Positions 1 to 11,654 are shown, counted from the stretch's first letter. The stretch: 64,000 nt of DNA from Hyperoodon ampullatus (GCA_949752795.1 OX457061.1:32926425-32990424); one strand, 5' to 3'. The notes: generated by a model from the letters alone, not told the origin. Numbers and translations: made by a program.

Positions 1-103
1 TTGGGGGTTTGGGGATGAAGTGCTAAGGAAGATGATGGACGGAGCAATGGCTCTGAGTGGGCAGGAGGTTGGGTACTCAGGCTGACAACTAGGTTTGGCC
101 AAC

Positions 104-565
104 AAAAGATCTTGGTGACCTTCAACCTAAGTGTCCATCAACAGAGGAATGGATAAAGAAGATGTGGTACATATATACAATGGAATATTACTCAGCCATA
201 AAAAGGAACGGAAGTGGGTCATTTGTAGAGATGTGCATGGACATAGAGACTGTCATACAAAGTGAAGTAAGTCAGAAAGAGAAAAACAAATATCGTATGT
301 TAACGCATATATGTGGAATCTGAAAAAATTGGTATAGACGATCTTATTTACAAAGCAGAAATAGACGTAGAGACGTAGAGAACAAACATAAGGATACCAA
401 GGGGGAAGGGGGTGTGTGGGATGAATTGGGAGATTGGGATTGACATATATACACTAATATGTATAAAATAGATAACTAATAAGAACCTGCTGTATAAAAA
501 ATAAATAAGCATTCAAAAAATAAACAGCAATGCCTATTTCAAAAAAAAAAGATCATGGTGACCTT
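104..565 (+). mobile_element. 5'-truncated LINE-1 insertion with TSD
   Basis: The 3' end of a cetartiodactyl-type L1. It contains the last 66 codons of ORF2 (123-323, stop TGA at 321-323, including the motif IYTMEYYSA), a short 3' UTR and an A-rich tail. It is flanked by a 19-bp TSD with one mismatch (aaaagatcttggtgacctt at 104-122, copy at 547-565), so the insertion is a clean target-primed event of modest age. The ORF2 reading frame is open to its stop. The piece encodes no reverse transcriptase or endonuclease and is dead. Confidence 0.93.
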
Positions 566-2079
566 GGTAAGAACCATATTGGGAGCAGAATGGGCCTGAT
601 GCCAGCTTGTGGGCTGTGCAGGACTGGAGGGGAGAGATGAGCCAACAGCAGTGAGAGCTAAGGTAATAGCTGGAGGGGAATTGGGATGAAGGGACTTATA
701 CTCTTGTGAGAGATGTGAGCACGGTTGAACATTGACGGGAAGAGCTGGTGGAAAGGAGCCCGTTATAGACACTGCAGGGAGAGGACATAAAGGCAGCAGG
801 CTCAGGTGGAAGAAGAGAGACAGGACTGGAAGGGCGGCTGAGGAACACCGAGAATGCAGGACCAGATGTCTTCTTTGCTGAGGACGAGGGAGCCAGCTTG
901 GGTGGGCACAGCTGTTAGTTTGGGGAAGGGGTGGAGATTTAGAACCAGCTGCTGAGAGAAATGGGGGTGGGGGCACCCTCACCAGTGATGGAGGAAAAGG
1001 CTGATCTGAATGATGTTTCAGATCCATCACCCCCCCCACACAAACAACACATTTGGGAGGGCCACTCAGTGTAGGGAACACAATCTCCACCCTCAGTGAT
1101 GCAACAGTGAGTAAGAGTCACCAAATCCTGTCTCTGATGTAAAAATGAAAGTGATATTAGAGATGGAGCCATTATAAAAATCTAGACACATCTTTCTTTC
1201 CCTATGTATCATCCAGCACATGGCTTTGCCAGCCCTGGGTCTTTATTTTCCCCGAAGTGGTACCACGCCAAGGGTCCAAGGCCCCTCCTCAGCTCACAGG
1301 CTGGGACCTCAGATCTGCACACACGTTTGAGGAGGAAAAGGAAGCAGGGAGAGGAAATGAAGCTCCGATGCCAGGAAGTGGGGAGCCGGGAAAGGTTACA
1401 ATTCCAAGTACTCCGAGCTTGGAAGTGGGAGCTGGCGGGTCCTTCTTGAAGCAAACCCATTAGGTATAAATGAATTCCTCTGGCCAGCTATTCTCCTTAT
1501 AGAAGGAATCTTCACTTTGCCTTATAAATGCCCGCAGGCCTCCTTTAAATACCAAGCTTCCTCGTGCATTTAAATTAAATTTTAATGTCTGCAAAGTCAC
1601 TTCCAGGGACACCTCCTGGGCGTGATGAGCATGGAGCCCTCGGATGAGCCTCTTCCCTTGGGTGGCAGATTAGAGTTCTGGGCTTCTTAAGGCCAAACGT
1701 TCGCAGGAGGGGGGGTTTCTGACCTGGGATCTGCCTTCTGTAGCAGGCAGATCTGTGCTGTCCCCTCCCCAGGACCTGCCTTGGGCTTGGGTGGAAGGAG
1801 AGAGCAGATGACCAGATGGTCCTGGTTTACGTATAAGGATGAGCACAGTCCAGGAACAGAGCCTATTGGTGACAGCAAATTAGAAATAGCAGATAGAGGG
1901 CGAGGCTGTTCTCGTAAGAGTGAGTTGTACATGTTACCTAGACTGGACTTGTGACGTCCATGGCAACATGTGAGAAACAATACGTAACACAGACTTGTGA
2001 GTGTCCCTTGAGGGCCGGCTGTGTGCTGGAGGGGCGGGGCGGGGTGGGCACAGAGGGACCCGGAGGCCAGGATCCCAGT
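566..2079. other. Unique sequence, no gene recognised
   Basis: No interspersed repeat or exon was recognised. The reverse-strand reading frame around 539-1090 is proline/serine-rich and has no domain-like pattern. The part at 1460-1600 is AT-rich, with short homeodomain/MEF2-like words (ttataaatg, tttaaata, aaattaaatttta); it is flagged only as a possible regulatory stretch. Confidence 0.5.
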
Positions 2080-2235
2080 GCCACGTCTTCTCATCGTGTG
2101 ACCTGGGGCCATTGTCGCTCTCTGAGCCTCAGTTTCCTCATCTGAGAATGGTCACAGTGATACCCGGATCCTAGGGCTGCTCCGAGGATCAGGGGAGGTT
2201 ATGTAATATGAAGTCCTCTGCAAATTGAGGCACCC
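2080..2235 (+). repeat. MIR SINE relic
   Basis: Carries the typical MIR core order: a 'gtgacc...' segment, then 'gagcctcagtttcctcatct', then an '...atggt...' region. Diverged and without visible TSDs, as expected of an ancient mammalian-wide SINE. Confidence 0.8.
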
Positions 2236-2304
2236 ATTGCAAACATGAATTCTCATAAGTGGAGGCTACAGATAGTTATACACGTGCAAGAACTGAGGTG
2301 TGGA

Positions 2305-2640
2305 CCACATTTGTTTATTCTGCCCATTGTGTGCAAGGCCCCAGGCTAGGCACTTGGGAGACAAAAACAATACGTTGTCAATCTCTGACCTGAAAAAAGC
2401 CCCGCTAGTGGGGAGGGGGGCAGGTAGGAAGCAGTGATTTCACTAAATCACTGTGGTAATAAGTCCTCTGAGGGCGAGAGGAAGATGTCCTCTGGTTTAG
2501 GGGCAGGATCCTTCATGACTGAGCTGACTTTGAGAGAGTAAGTTGCAGGCTGAAGAGGGAAGAAAGGCTTTCAGGGCAGAGAGAAGAGCGTAGGGGCGTG
2601 GAACAGCAGACTCTCTGGGGAACTTGCCAGAAAATCTACA
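2305..2640 (-). repeat. L2 LINE 3'-end relic (antisense)
   Basis: Resembles the reverse complement of the L2 3' region ('ttattctgcccattgtgtgcaaggc...aggcacttgggagac'), followed by the further L2 part 'tttgagagagtaagttgcag...ggcagagagaagagcg'. Old and gapped; family assignment is by eye. Confidence 0.6.
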
Positions 2641-3264
2641 GGAATGGCCTAATTCCCCACCTGGACCCCCTGAAATGTGAGGGAAGCTGTGAGTCCCGTC
2701 TGCTCCCTTTTACTCTTTTCAAAGGCTCACTGGGCCCGGTGCGGGTGAGGAGTGATTAAGGGGAGACAGGGAGACGAGGAATTTAAGGTGTCGGAAGAGA
2801 GACCCAGGAGCCTGGGAAGGATGGAAGGGGGTCCATGTGCGCGTCAGATCCCAAACTCAACTGCTTAAGGCCGGGAATCTGGATGAGGGGAGGGTAGGCT
2901 CCTTTGCACAGGCTGCAAGAAACAGCTTGGTAGTTGTAGCTGACAGAAATTTAGCTAACAGGTTAATACTGTATAAATAAAAAATAGTCCTTTTGCTTGA
3001 ATCCAAACACAGTTGCTATTTCAGTGCAGGCCCTTCCTTCCTCATATCTCCATAAGCTCAGCTCAGCCCACGTCAGCCAGCGTGGTTCAGCTCTGTTCCA
3101 AAATATTCCTGACCTCTGTGTACCTAAACCCTCTACTTCTACGCAAAATATGTGTATGATTGTACATTTGGGATATACATACATAGTTATTTCTCATGGT
3201 TTTAACTCCATCTCGTTAGTTCTGATGGCACCAGGCTGAGGGCATGAGGAGGTCATGGCTGTGC
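2641..3264. other. Unique sequence, no gene recognised
   Basis: Purine-rich at 2740-2900 and unique as far as can be judged. No splice-bounded open frame and no repeat family recognised. Confidence 0.5.
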
Positions 3265-3267
3265 AGT

Positions 3268-3445
3268 GAGAAAGGATTAGCGCCTGCGCTCTGGAACCAG
3301 GTTGGCTTGGAGCCATACAGGCGCCATCACTGTCATTTGATCCCCGTAAGCTGGGTTCCTCATCTGGAAGGCAGAAATGATAGAACCGACCTTATAGGTT
3401 TTTAGAGTTAAATGACATAACGGATGTGAAAAATCACTTGGTACA
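3268..3445 (+). repeat. MIR SINE relic
   Basis: MIR-like order: 'gctctggaaccaggttggc', then a degenerate core, then 'gttcctcatctggaa', then 'taaatgacataa'. No TSD visible. Confidence 0.7.
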
Positions 3446-3724
3446 TTTGAAGGGAGGAGGAATTTATGATTGAATGAAGACTTCAATGATTTATGCAACA
3501 CATGTATTCATATATATAATGATCATAGCACATACATATATATCCTCCCCTCTATATTACTCTTTCTCCTCCTATTTTGCGGTTCCAGATGGAAGAAACT
3601 GTCTAAAAAATCAGCAATATGAAAAAAAGTTGTATTTATGTTTCATTTCATAATCTCATGTCCTGAATATATGACCAAGTTACAGAGGTGGTATCAAATA
3701 TCCAAAAATATTTGATGAAATACA

Positions 3725-3945
3725 GCATGGTGATAAAGAATGTGGACTATAGCATCAGACAGACCAGAATCTAAACCCCAACACTTCCTAACTGTGCTTA
3801 GCTGCTCTGAGCCTCAGCTTCTGAATCAGTGAAGTGAGTATAATGATACAGGCTTCATGGATCACTAATATGCTGTTTTGCACAGTACTTTGTATGGGGC
3901 TGGTGCTGGTAAGCCTACAATATACACCAGCTACTAATCATCATT
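3725..3945 (+). repeat. MIR SINE relic
   Basis: Near full-length MIR pattern: 'gtggactatagcatcagaca' head, 'cttcctaactgtg', 'gagcctcagcttctgaatc', and a tail around 'acagtactttgtat'. Diverged. Confidence 0.8.
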
Positions 3946-4036
3946 TTCATTATCATCATCATCTTTTTGAAGGATTTTTATTGTTTCAAATTTTCTATTA
4001 ACTGAGGTTTCTTTGAGGACCTTGAAGGCTGTTTGT

Positions 4037-4165
4037 TCATGCCTTCACTTATTCAACAAATATTCACGGAATTCCAACTGTATGTTCTGACTGTATGTAG
4101 GTACTGTGCTAAGGTCTGTAAAGTTTTGAATGAGAGAGTGTTTGTTGGAGATCATCTCTCTAATG
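4037..4165 (-). repeat. L2 LINE 3'-end relic (antisense)
   Basis: 'cttattcaacaaatattcac...gtaggtactgtgctaagg' is the reverse complement of the common L2 3' end ('...ggcactgt...ctcaataaatatt...'). Confidence 0.65.
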
Positions 4166-4657
4166 TGAGTAAAGCGATTATTCTGCTTCACAGCCCTTTG
4201 TCAAGTTTCAGGTGCTCAAAATTAGCAATTAATTTTGAACCCTCTATTTAATCCAGAAGGCAGATGTGATTACCTTTAAGAAAAGGGCTGGGTACTGGTA
4301 TCCTCTTTTATCTGTCACTAAATTATTATGCTCCGCTTTATTTTATTTTACTTTTTTCCAAAAGAGATTTGTGGTGGCATAGAATAGAGCTGTCAAAACA
4401 AGGAAGACAGATCAAGAGCCATGAAATGTAATGGGGAAGTAAGTTGTCCAGATCCATAGTGTAAGAATATCTATTGTAATAATACATACACCTTAGAACT
4501 GAGCTCCCTAGCAGTCAAGGGGAAAATGGAAAAGGATGAATTAAAGGTCATATCAGCCAATAAGTAAGACTGAACAAGCTTATCAATTGTCATTTTGTTC
4601 TCCTTCAATGGTAAACTCTGAGAAGTTATGAGAAAAAACTTTAAGGAACATTGAAAT
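4166..4657. other. Unique AT-rich sequence
   Basis: No repeat family or exon recognised between the L2 relic and the first CHR SINE. Confidence 0.45.
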
Positions 4658-4658
4658 G

Positions 4659-4877
4659 AAAAGTACCCCCCAAATCAGGACTTCCCTGGTGGTCCCGTGG
4701 TTGAGAATCCACCTTCCAATGCAGGGGGCACGGGTTCTATCCCTGCTCGGGGAACTAAGATCCCACATGCTGTGGGGCAACTAAGCCTGCACGCCGCAAC
4801 TACTGAGCCTGCGTGCTCTGGAGCCCACGTGCCACAACTAAAAAAAAGGAAAGAAAGAAAGAAAAGTACCCCTCAAA
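4659..4877 (+). mobile_element. CHR SINE (long subtype, shortened 3' part)
   Basis: tRNA-derived SINE starting 'cttccctggtggtcc', with a B-box-like 'gggttctatccc' and the long-subtype body up to 'gtgccacaacta', then an A-rich/GAAA tail. The TSD is about 17 bp (aaaagtaccccccaaat at 4659-4675; one-mismatch copy at 4862-4877). Compared with the other long copies it lacks roughly the last 120 bp before the tail. Confidence 0.93.
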
Positions 4878-4889
4878 TAAAACTGTTAC

Positions 4890-5300
4890 CAGAGAAATAG
4901 GAATGTTCTTTGTGTGGCTATCTCCTGCACCAAGAAATGACAGGTGCTAATGCATTTAGATGATGAATTAAAGCACCCAAGATAAGTTATGTGGCTTTCT
5001 GTTGTTCTGTATGATGTATGGAACAGTTTGAAGAGACTCCAAGGAAATGAAGTGTTTGCATTGTCTTAGATTGTTTCCTTTCAAGCAACAATTGTCTCAA
5101 CTGGGCTTTTGGCAAGGGCTGGCAGGAAGAAAATCATACATCCAGTTACAGATCAGATATAATAATGTTGCTGAAATAGGCAAAAGCACAGTAGAATAAA
5201 AATACTAAAAAACAAGCAAAGAAACAGTCTACCAGTCACTTTGTTGATCGAAGAAACTTTCATCTTCCCCGCTGTTATGACTTTAATGGGATTTGCTAAC
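4890..5300. promoter_or_regulatory. Repeat-free segment, candidate regulatory element
   Basis: Contains no recognised repeat and several SOX/HMG-like words (attgtctta, attgtttcc, caacaattgtctca) and homeodomain-like words (ctaatgcatt, gatgaattaaag). There is no cross-species evidence here, so regulatory function is only an inference from composition and lack of repeats. Confidence 0.25.
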
Positions 5301-5384
5301 AACCGGAAAATTTAAAGACTTTCATACAGCCTATTTTTATTATAATTATTTTTATGGTTCATTGTGTGTCATGTATCATTACGG

Positions 5385-5530
5385 TGACTTCTGGACCTGT
5401 GGTTCCACATCTGCAGATTCAACCAGCCATGATGGTGTAATACTCTAGTATGTATTTATTGAAAAAAAAAATCCACCTATAATTGGACCTGCACAGTTCA
5501 AACCAGTGTTGTTCAAGGGTCAACTGTATA
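5385..5530 (-). mobile_element. DNA-transposon relic (Tigger/mariner-like, tentative)
   Basis: Ends in 'gttgttcaagggtcaactgt' and contains 'ccacatctgcagattcaacca', words typical of an old mammalian Tc1/mariner-type MITE family. A related opposite-strand fragment lies at 43808-43890. Family name not assigned. Confidence 0.55.
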
Positions 5531-5754
5531 TGTTAGTAACTACTTTTCTCACGTGGCCCTAAGAGCCACTCCTGGAAGAACACAGAGTGATGGTCTGAGT
5601 GAACAGAGGTCCTGGTTTTGAAGTGCCCCTCCACAGGCGGTGAGATCTGGGACCAACTTATCTCACTCCTCTGGAGGCTTCCAAGCACTGGCAAAATGAG
5701 CTGATACCCAGAGTACCTGTCCTTCCCTGGGCTGACATTGGACTTAGCTGGACC

Positions 5755-5885
5755 CACTCCATCCCCGAGATTCTTATGTAATTGTTCTGGGCTTTGACCA
5801 GGGCATCAGGATTTTAAAAACTCTCCAGGTGATCCTATCATGCAGCCAAAGGGGAGTACCTCCTTAGAAGGTTCCTGGGGAGATC
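5755..5885 (+). mobile_element. hAT-Charlie relic (MER20/MER5-like)
   Basis: 'ggcatcaggattttaaaaac...ctccaggtgatcctatcatgcagcc' matches the 3' half of the MER20-like non-autonomous hAT pattern. The left end is not visible. Confidence 0.55.
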
Positions 5886-6008
5886 AAAATTAAAACTATG
5901 TGAAAGGGCTGATCAAGGCTGAAGGTCCTTGGAAGCCTCACAGTTTTCCTGTGCTAGCTCTGAATTCTTTCTCCCTTTAACTTTAAAAGGAAAGTAATTC
6001 TTGTACTT

Positions 6009-6030
6009 AAAAAAAAAAAAAAAAAAAAAA
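6009..6030. repeat. Poly(A) tract
   Basis: About 22 consecutive A with no recognised element body on either side and no convincing TSD. Confidence 0.85.
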
Positions 6031-6491
6031 GAGATTCCCCTTTCAGCTCAGGCCATCATAGAAAGCAGACTCTTGCTGATGCTTCATCTTTGGCTCCAAA
6101 GGAAATCCAGTCCCACCCTAGTAATCTTGGGCCAAACATCGGTCTGGTCTCCAGGGAGCTCTCTCCAGCTCTCTGGAAGGTCTGGAGGCACGGATGTGAC
6201 AAGCCACTGAATACCTTCTGCGTGGGGAAGGAGGAGGAGAGGACCAAAGTGTTGGGGGAGGGGAGGTAATGTGAATACCGGGTTTCCAAGGAGCAGTGCA
6301 ATGTGGGACACAGCTGTCAGAAGCCTCTGGGATTCGGGAAAGCCCATGGTAGAGGGAATGTGCCAAGTGATTGAGGAAGAGGCAGGCTGGCTTAGGACCT
6401 GATCTGTGGGCAGAAATTGCATGTTGAAGCCCTGATATTAGGAGAGGAATTGCCATCTTGTTTTACCAGCAGTTCACGCATCCTGCCTCTA
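6031..6491. other. Unique sequence, no gene recognised
   Basis: Overlapping antisense frames of about 110 codons exist at 6084-6456, but none has a recognisable domain or splice context. They look like chance frames. Confidence 0.45.
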
Positions 6492-6493
6492 CT

Positions 6494-6503
6494 TGCATCT
6501 CAT

Positions 6504-6546
<43 letters not shown>

Positions 6547-6875
6547 TGGCTGTGTTGGGTCTTCGTTGCTGCGCGCGGGCTTTCTCTAGTTGCAGTGAGC
6601 AGGGTCTACTCTTCGTTGTGGTGCACGGGCTTCTCACTGCAGTGGCTTCTTGTTGTGGAGCATGGGCTCTAGGCATGCGGGCTTCGGTAGTTGCAGCACA
6701 CGTGCTCAGTAGTTGTGGCTTGCAGGCTCTAGAGTGCAGGCTCAGTAGTTGTGGTGCACCGACTTAGTTGCTCTGCGGCATGTGGGATCTTCCCAGACCA
6801 GGGCTCGAACCTGTGTCCCCTGCATTGGCAGGCGGATTCTTAACCACTGCGCCACCAGGGAAGTCCCTGCATCTC
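6494..6875 (-). mobile_element. CHR SINE, long subtype
   Basis: Full long-type SINE in reverse: an (ATTT)11 tail (6503-6546), the long 3' unit with 'gctgcgcgcgggctttctc', and the tRNA-like head ending 'ccaccagggaagtccc'. Short TSD TGCATCTC at 6494-6501 and 6868-6875. Forward-strand open frames here (6417-6767) are only SINE sequence. Confidence 0.95.
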
Positions 6876-7254
6876 TTTCTTCGTTGTTGTCTTGTCACAG
6901 GAGTCACAGAAATGTCTCTCAGCTCCCGTAAGCCTCAAGGTCAGATTTCTATACCTTGACCTAACCTTAATGGGCTTCCATTAAGTTAAGTCCTGTCAGT
7001 CAGTCATTCAACAGACAATCAAGCCTGGCATCATCCCCAGGGATTCACCTGGAACAGCAGATTCGAATTTCCTGGGGCCTTTGTGCTAATGGTTCCTTGT
7101 CCACAAGCACACTTTACATTTGCTAGCGAGATTTCGGATATTTTTTTAATACCAAGCTCCAAAGTCCCACTCTTACCAGTTCAACGTCTGCCCTTTCTCA
7201 CTGCCTGAAGACTGGCTCCCCAAACTCCTTTTGATCAAGTTCATGCAAGTTATT

Positions 7255-7376
7255 TCACTCATCCAGCTATCCGTCCATGAAGCCATTCTCCATCCATCCA
7301 CCTCCTCACCCATCCTCAATTCATCCATCCATCCATCCATCCACCTGCCCACCCATCTAACCATCCACCCACTTAT
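7255..7376. repeat. (CATC)n-rich imperfect microsatellite
   Basis: Tetranucleotide runs 'catccatccatccatccatc' around 7322-7343 within a wider imperfect CATC/CCAT-rich stretch. Confidence 0.85.
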
Positions 7377-7539
7377 TTTTCAACCAAGTTCAAATTCCTA
7401 GTTCCACACAGTTTGTATGATATTTCTATTATTATCCCATGGAGACAGAATATACTCACAATACGCTAGCTATTTTATTATTATTAATCAATCAGATCAT
7501 TAATTCCAAAAAATTGGAAGCTTTCTTGGTACCTGGTAT

Positions 7540-7860
7540 GTGCTGGTTATTACTGAGGATACAGTAGCTGCCTGGACTGAGTCATGAAGGTTGAATAAGC
7601 ATTTTTCAGGTGAGGAAAGAGGAGTGAGGAGGGGGAGAAGCCTTTCAGGCAGAGAGAACAGCTAGGCAGAGTTTTGCCAGTAAGAGAGGAAGTACAGTTA
7701 TAGCGAACTGTGTGGCTCCCAATGTCAGATTAGCAGGAGGTCTGGAGCCCCCAGCAGCCAAGACTGGAGAGATAAGCAAGGACCAGGTGATGAATGGTCT
7801 TGGGTGTCATGCTAAGACGTTCTGGAGCTGTTGAAGGGATTTCAGCTTTGCAGTTGCATC
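7540..7860 (-). repeat. L2 LINE relic (antisense)
   Basis: 'ggtacctggtatgtgctggt...gaggatacagtagc', then 'tttcaggcagagagaacagc' and 'gaatggtcttgggtgtcatg', follow the order of antisense L2 3' sequence. Diverged. Confidence 0.6.
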
Positions 7861-8094
7861 TGAAATTGACCTGACTGTTTTGTCTAAAACCAGGAGTAGT
7901 TGCCCCCTTCAGAGTCCCTGAGTTCAGTCAATGGACAACCTCAGAGCCACAACTCATAGACTTGGTCTGGAGGCCAGTGACCCCAAGGCAACTGCTCTCT
8001 GTCCACCACTGTACACGGCCAACCGTTCTCCTCTGACTCATTCTTCTTCTCCCTGTATCTAATCTTTTTCATCCGTCAGTTTCCAATACACGTC

Positions 8095-8172
8095 TGGAAA
8101 CCCAGTCAATAAATGTTTGTTGAATGAATCACTAATTCTTGTTGAAGGGGTGTGTGTGTGTGTGCATGTGTG
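8095..8172 (+). repeat. L2-type 3' end plus (GT)n
   Basis: 'caataaatgtttgttgaatg' is the usual L2 3' terminus; a short (GT)n tract follows at 8149-8163. Confidence 0.5.
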
Positions 8173-8250
8173 TAAGGCCTCTTGAATTTCTGCCTCCATC
8201 CCAGGCCTGCTTTAAATTGCCTTGGTAGAAAGGGACTGGATTAGCAATTT

Positions 8251-8394
8251 AAAAATCAAGCTATGGGAAAAGAATCTAAAAAAGAGTGGATACAGATATG
8301 TGTATAACTGATTCACTTTGCTGTACACCTGAAACTAACACAACATTGTAAATCAACTATACTCCGATAAAAATGAAAAAAAAAAAATCAAGCT
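8251..8394 (+). mobile_element. Extreme 5'-truncated L1 3' end with TSD
   Basis: About 120 bp of L1 3' UTR ('gattcactttgctgtacacc', '...actccgataaaaatg', A tail) flanked by the perfect 12-bp TSD AAAAATCAAGCT (8251-8262 and 8383-8394). It sits at the left edge of a MIR. Confidence 0.9.
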
Positions 8395-8590
8395 GAGGCC
8401 CTGGCTCTCTCACTGACTAGCTGTGTCTCTTGGTCAAATCTCCACATACTCTTGGGCCTCTATTGCTGCATCTATGAGATGGAGTTGGTAGTTCGGACTG
8501 GCCTGATGCTCACAGGGTGATTGTGAACAGTGAGGAAGTCCGTGACTGTGAGAGGACTTCGCTAGCTGTAGAGTGCTGGGCATTCATAGG
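8395..8590 (+). repeat. MIR SINE relic
   Basis: 'ctctctcactgactagctgt', 'cttgggcctctattgctgca' and 'gggtgattgtgaacagtgag' follow the MIR order. The L1 fragment just upstream appears to have landed in its 5' part. Confidence 0.75.
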
Positions 8591-9095
8591 GTAACGTCCC
8601 TGCTTCTCCCCTGGTTTAGGCTATCATCAGAACGCCTCTAGACAATGGATCTCCTCCATGCCTAGTATATCAGGCATGGTCCCAGCAGCACATAGTACAC
8701 TTGGGGAGTATTGAAAAAAATGGCTTTTACAAAGGACTGGGTGGGGTTTGGGGAAACCCAGTAGCATTAGGGTAGTATTTCAGGTCTAATAACAGGGGGC
8801 GTCTTGCCTACTCCCCCCAGACTGGAAGGGTCAAGAGGTAAGAGGCAGGGGATCAATTTACTAACCTCTCTCCCCACTTCCTCCCATCTCCTGCCAGCGC
8901 CTTCCATAGGCTGAACCCAACCAGAAGTCAGGGTCAAGGTTATCACTGATGTCGTCCATAAAGGTCAGCCTCCTGAGGCACAGAGCAAAGTGAAGAAGTG
9001 TGCAGAGTGGGTCTGGGGGTCAGACGGGAGGTGTCTGGCACAGGTATCCTGCCCAGCTTGGTTGTCTCTCACCTCCAAGGCTGCTGCCATAGCTC
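8591..9095. other. Unique sequence, no gene recognised
   Basis: No recognisable repeat or exon. Confidence 0.45.
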
Positions 9096-9625
9096 TCAAT
9101 GCCCTGACGCCTTGCCCTTTATCTGACTCACTCCTATTTATCATCTAGTCTTTTATTCAGGCCTCATGTCCCCCCAGTAAGCCTTCCTAGAACTCCTCTC
9201 TGTCCTGATACTGGTTGTACTGTAGGGATTGTTTGCTCTCTGGAGATGGGGGCTCTGTCTTCTTTCTCTCTCTTACCACTCCCCAACCTCTCACCTCCCA
9301 GGCCCCTGCTCCCGACCCTGACCCAGTGCCCAGCTCAGGACCCATGTGGAGCAAACCCAGAAGGTGTTGGTTGCCCTGAGCTGAGCTGTGTGAGCCTGAA
9401 ACACAGTGCTCGATGGGCTTCTCCTCTCTCACAAAACCTTCAGTGGCTCCCCATTTTCTGTGAGTCAGAGAAATTCCAAACCTCTTTCTTTGCTGTCTGA
9501 GCTGCTCCACTATCTGAGCTCACACTCACCTACCTATCTGATCCCTGGCACCTGTGCCAGCCAGACTGCTACTTTGGGGATTCCTGTCTTCCCTTGCTAT
9601 GTCCTGGATTGTTTTGTGATTCACT
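9096..9625 (+). repeat. L2 LINE relic (sense)
   Basis: 'aaaaccttcagtggctcccc' plus 'gtcagagaaattccaaacct' near 9435-9485 is a hallmark of the L2 3' portion; flanking 'cctcatgtccccccagtaag' at 9160 fits the same family. Probably fragments of one or two old copies. Confidence 0.65.
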
Positions 9626-10436
9626 CCCATTCGGTTCATTTTTGGAAGTTAGTATTTCTTGGTGATGCACGTGAAGTAGGTTGCCTGGGTAACTGGCAGC
9701 CTCTGCAAAGTTCTGGGAGAATCAGGACACATAACCCTGGGAAACTTACACACACTTTCTCGTCTCCCCTTTCAAACAAGATCCTCCGTTACCAGCTCTG
9801 AGTTGATAAGTTGCAGGGGTGATGGAAGGTGCAGGAGAGGTCTGCAAATTCATTGGTTCCTTCTTTCACTAACTGTGACCTTGAATGAGATCCTTCACTG
9901 CCCACCTTTTAAGAAGAGGGTCATGCTCCCCTCTTTCTGGGAAATCCTGGAGACCATATGACAATTTATACGTGAGCACTTTAAATGAAGAAGTCTTAAG
10001 GAAATGTCAGAGGGAGAATTCTGCTCTGAACCCAAGGCAACCCCTTTTGCATTCCCATTAGCCTTCTGGAGAAGGCAGTAGATTCCATTCCACTTGGCCT
10101 CTGCTGATGTATGGTAGTTGTGTGTGAGTGTGTATATGTGCTGTATCTGGATGTAACAGGTATTTTCATATCAAATGATAATTGTTGCAGATTTCTCTAA
10201 ATCATTTATGCTCATCATACTTAGAAATTAGACTCACATTAGACCTTATATTTAATGCATTAATAAAGAAGCCTGTATTATTATACCACAAATTTTCTTT
10301 TTAATATTTTGATAATTGGGGCTTTACACAATTGCTTTCCTTTGTAATCACAGGCAATTTATTGTATGCATGTAAACACATTATTTTGAGACGGTATTCA
10401 GAGACCATAGTGCACCCGCACATACCACAACCTCTG
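9626..10436. other. Unique sequence
   Basis: No gene or clear repeat. 10120-10330 is AT-rich. Confidence 0.4.
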
Positions 10437-10597
10437 AAGAATCCAGCCTTTATTTATTTATTTATTTGCCTGTTTGTTTATTTATTGGCTGCGCATGATC
10501 TTAGTTCACTGATCAGAGATTGAACCCTGGCCCTTGGCAGTGCAAGGGCAGAGTCCTAACCATTGGACCACTGGGGAATTCCCAAGAATCCAGCCTT
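10437..10597 (-). mobile_element. CHR SINE, short subtype
   Basis: Short (tRNA-only) CHR copy in reverse with a TTTA-rich tail, B-box region 'gagattgaaccctgg' and head 'actggggaattccc'. Perfect 14-bp TSD AAGAATCCAGCCTT at 10437-10450 and 10584-10597. Confidence 0.95.
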
Positions 10598-10744
10598 AGA
10601 CTCCAGGAAATACCCTCCAGGGAAACTGCCAAAACTCAAGGCTACTTATTGCTGTTACCTATAGATGCTCCAGGAAAACAGAGGAAGGAGCTTGAAAATA
10701 CAAAGCAGGGGGCATAAAGTGTGAAAAAGTAAATTCAAAGAGGC

Positions 10745-10890
10745 AGGGGGAAGAGCAGGGAGAGCTTTGGGGCTTAAATTTCACTTCTGCCATGGCCTTG
10801 CTCTGTGATTTTGGACAAATTCCCTCCCCTCTCTGACCCTCAGTGTCCCCACCTGTGAAATAGTGATAATGATGATAAAAAAAAAAGAAA
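10745..10890 (+). repeat. MIR SINE relic
   Basis: 'ttcacttctgccatggcctt', 'ctctgaccctcagtgtcccc', 'cacctgtgaaatagtgataa' follow the MIR core. Confidence 0.75.
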
Positions 10891-11654
10891 TATACATGCA
10901 ATGTGCTTTCCACGAAGCTCGACACACAGAGTCGTCACGCAGCCCATGAGAAACGAGGGGGAACGGGGAGCAAGCTTTATGTGCTCTGGGGAGTAGAAGG
11001 GGTGGTGAGCAGCTTGGAAAGTGGGCCTTCACCTGCCCTCGTGCACGGCCAGCCTGGGGAGCCTGATGGGGTACCGACCACCAGGAATCCTCAGAGATGG
11101 TCTTCGGGGTCTGAAGAACTGAGAAATCTTGCTCGCAGTGCCAAGCCCCAGCTTCTTCAAAGGACCCCAGTGCCTTGAGGTGGTCAGACTTCGTGGGGCA
11201 TGAGGCTGGAATCAGTCTGCTTCTTCCCCACTTCAGGGAAAACAGACTGTTAACAGGGCTGTAATGGTCGGGCCTGGAATTCCAAAGCTGTGAGGACACC
11301 TTGTCCTCAACTCACCTGGGTCTGCCCGTGGCTGGCAGCTGAGGTCCCCATGCGGCCGGGTTCTCATGAGGGCTGGGCACAGACAACGGTACACCCTGGA
11401 CCTGAGCCTGCTTTTCTGGGTGGTCGAGACAGGACCAGCACTAGGGTGCAGCCAGGGGGCCCCGGGGGCCCAGTTTTAAGGTTTGAGGGCCGTCTCTCTC
11501 AGACTCTGACTCTGCACTTCCCCGACCTTGAATGTGCGGGCCTCCTTGAATTTTACACTGAGTGTGTCTCTTACCTCACCCTAGTCGGGCCCTGGGTCAA
11601 GGAGTGTGAGATGAACTTCACAGAGCCTCATGGGCCAACTGTTTCCAGATGGGG
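10891..11654. other. Unique GC-richer sequence, no gene recognised
   Basis: A 216-codon forward frame (11290-11940) spans part of this and runs on into repeats. It shows no domain pattern, so it is not called as a gene. Confidence 0.4.

Noticed and set aside
4676..4860. tRNA gene-like A/B box signals in the SINE heads
   Set aside because: The heads are tRNA-derived, but there is no cloverleaf with a complete acceptor stem, and each is followed by SINE body and A-rich tail. They are SINE promoters and not tRNA genes.
6009..6030. Poly(A) tract as a possible processed pseudogene tail
   Set aside because: No gene-like body precedes it and no TSD could be found.
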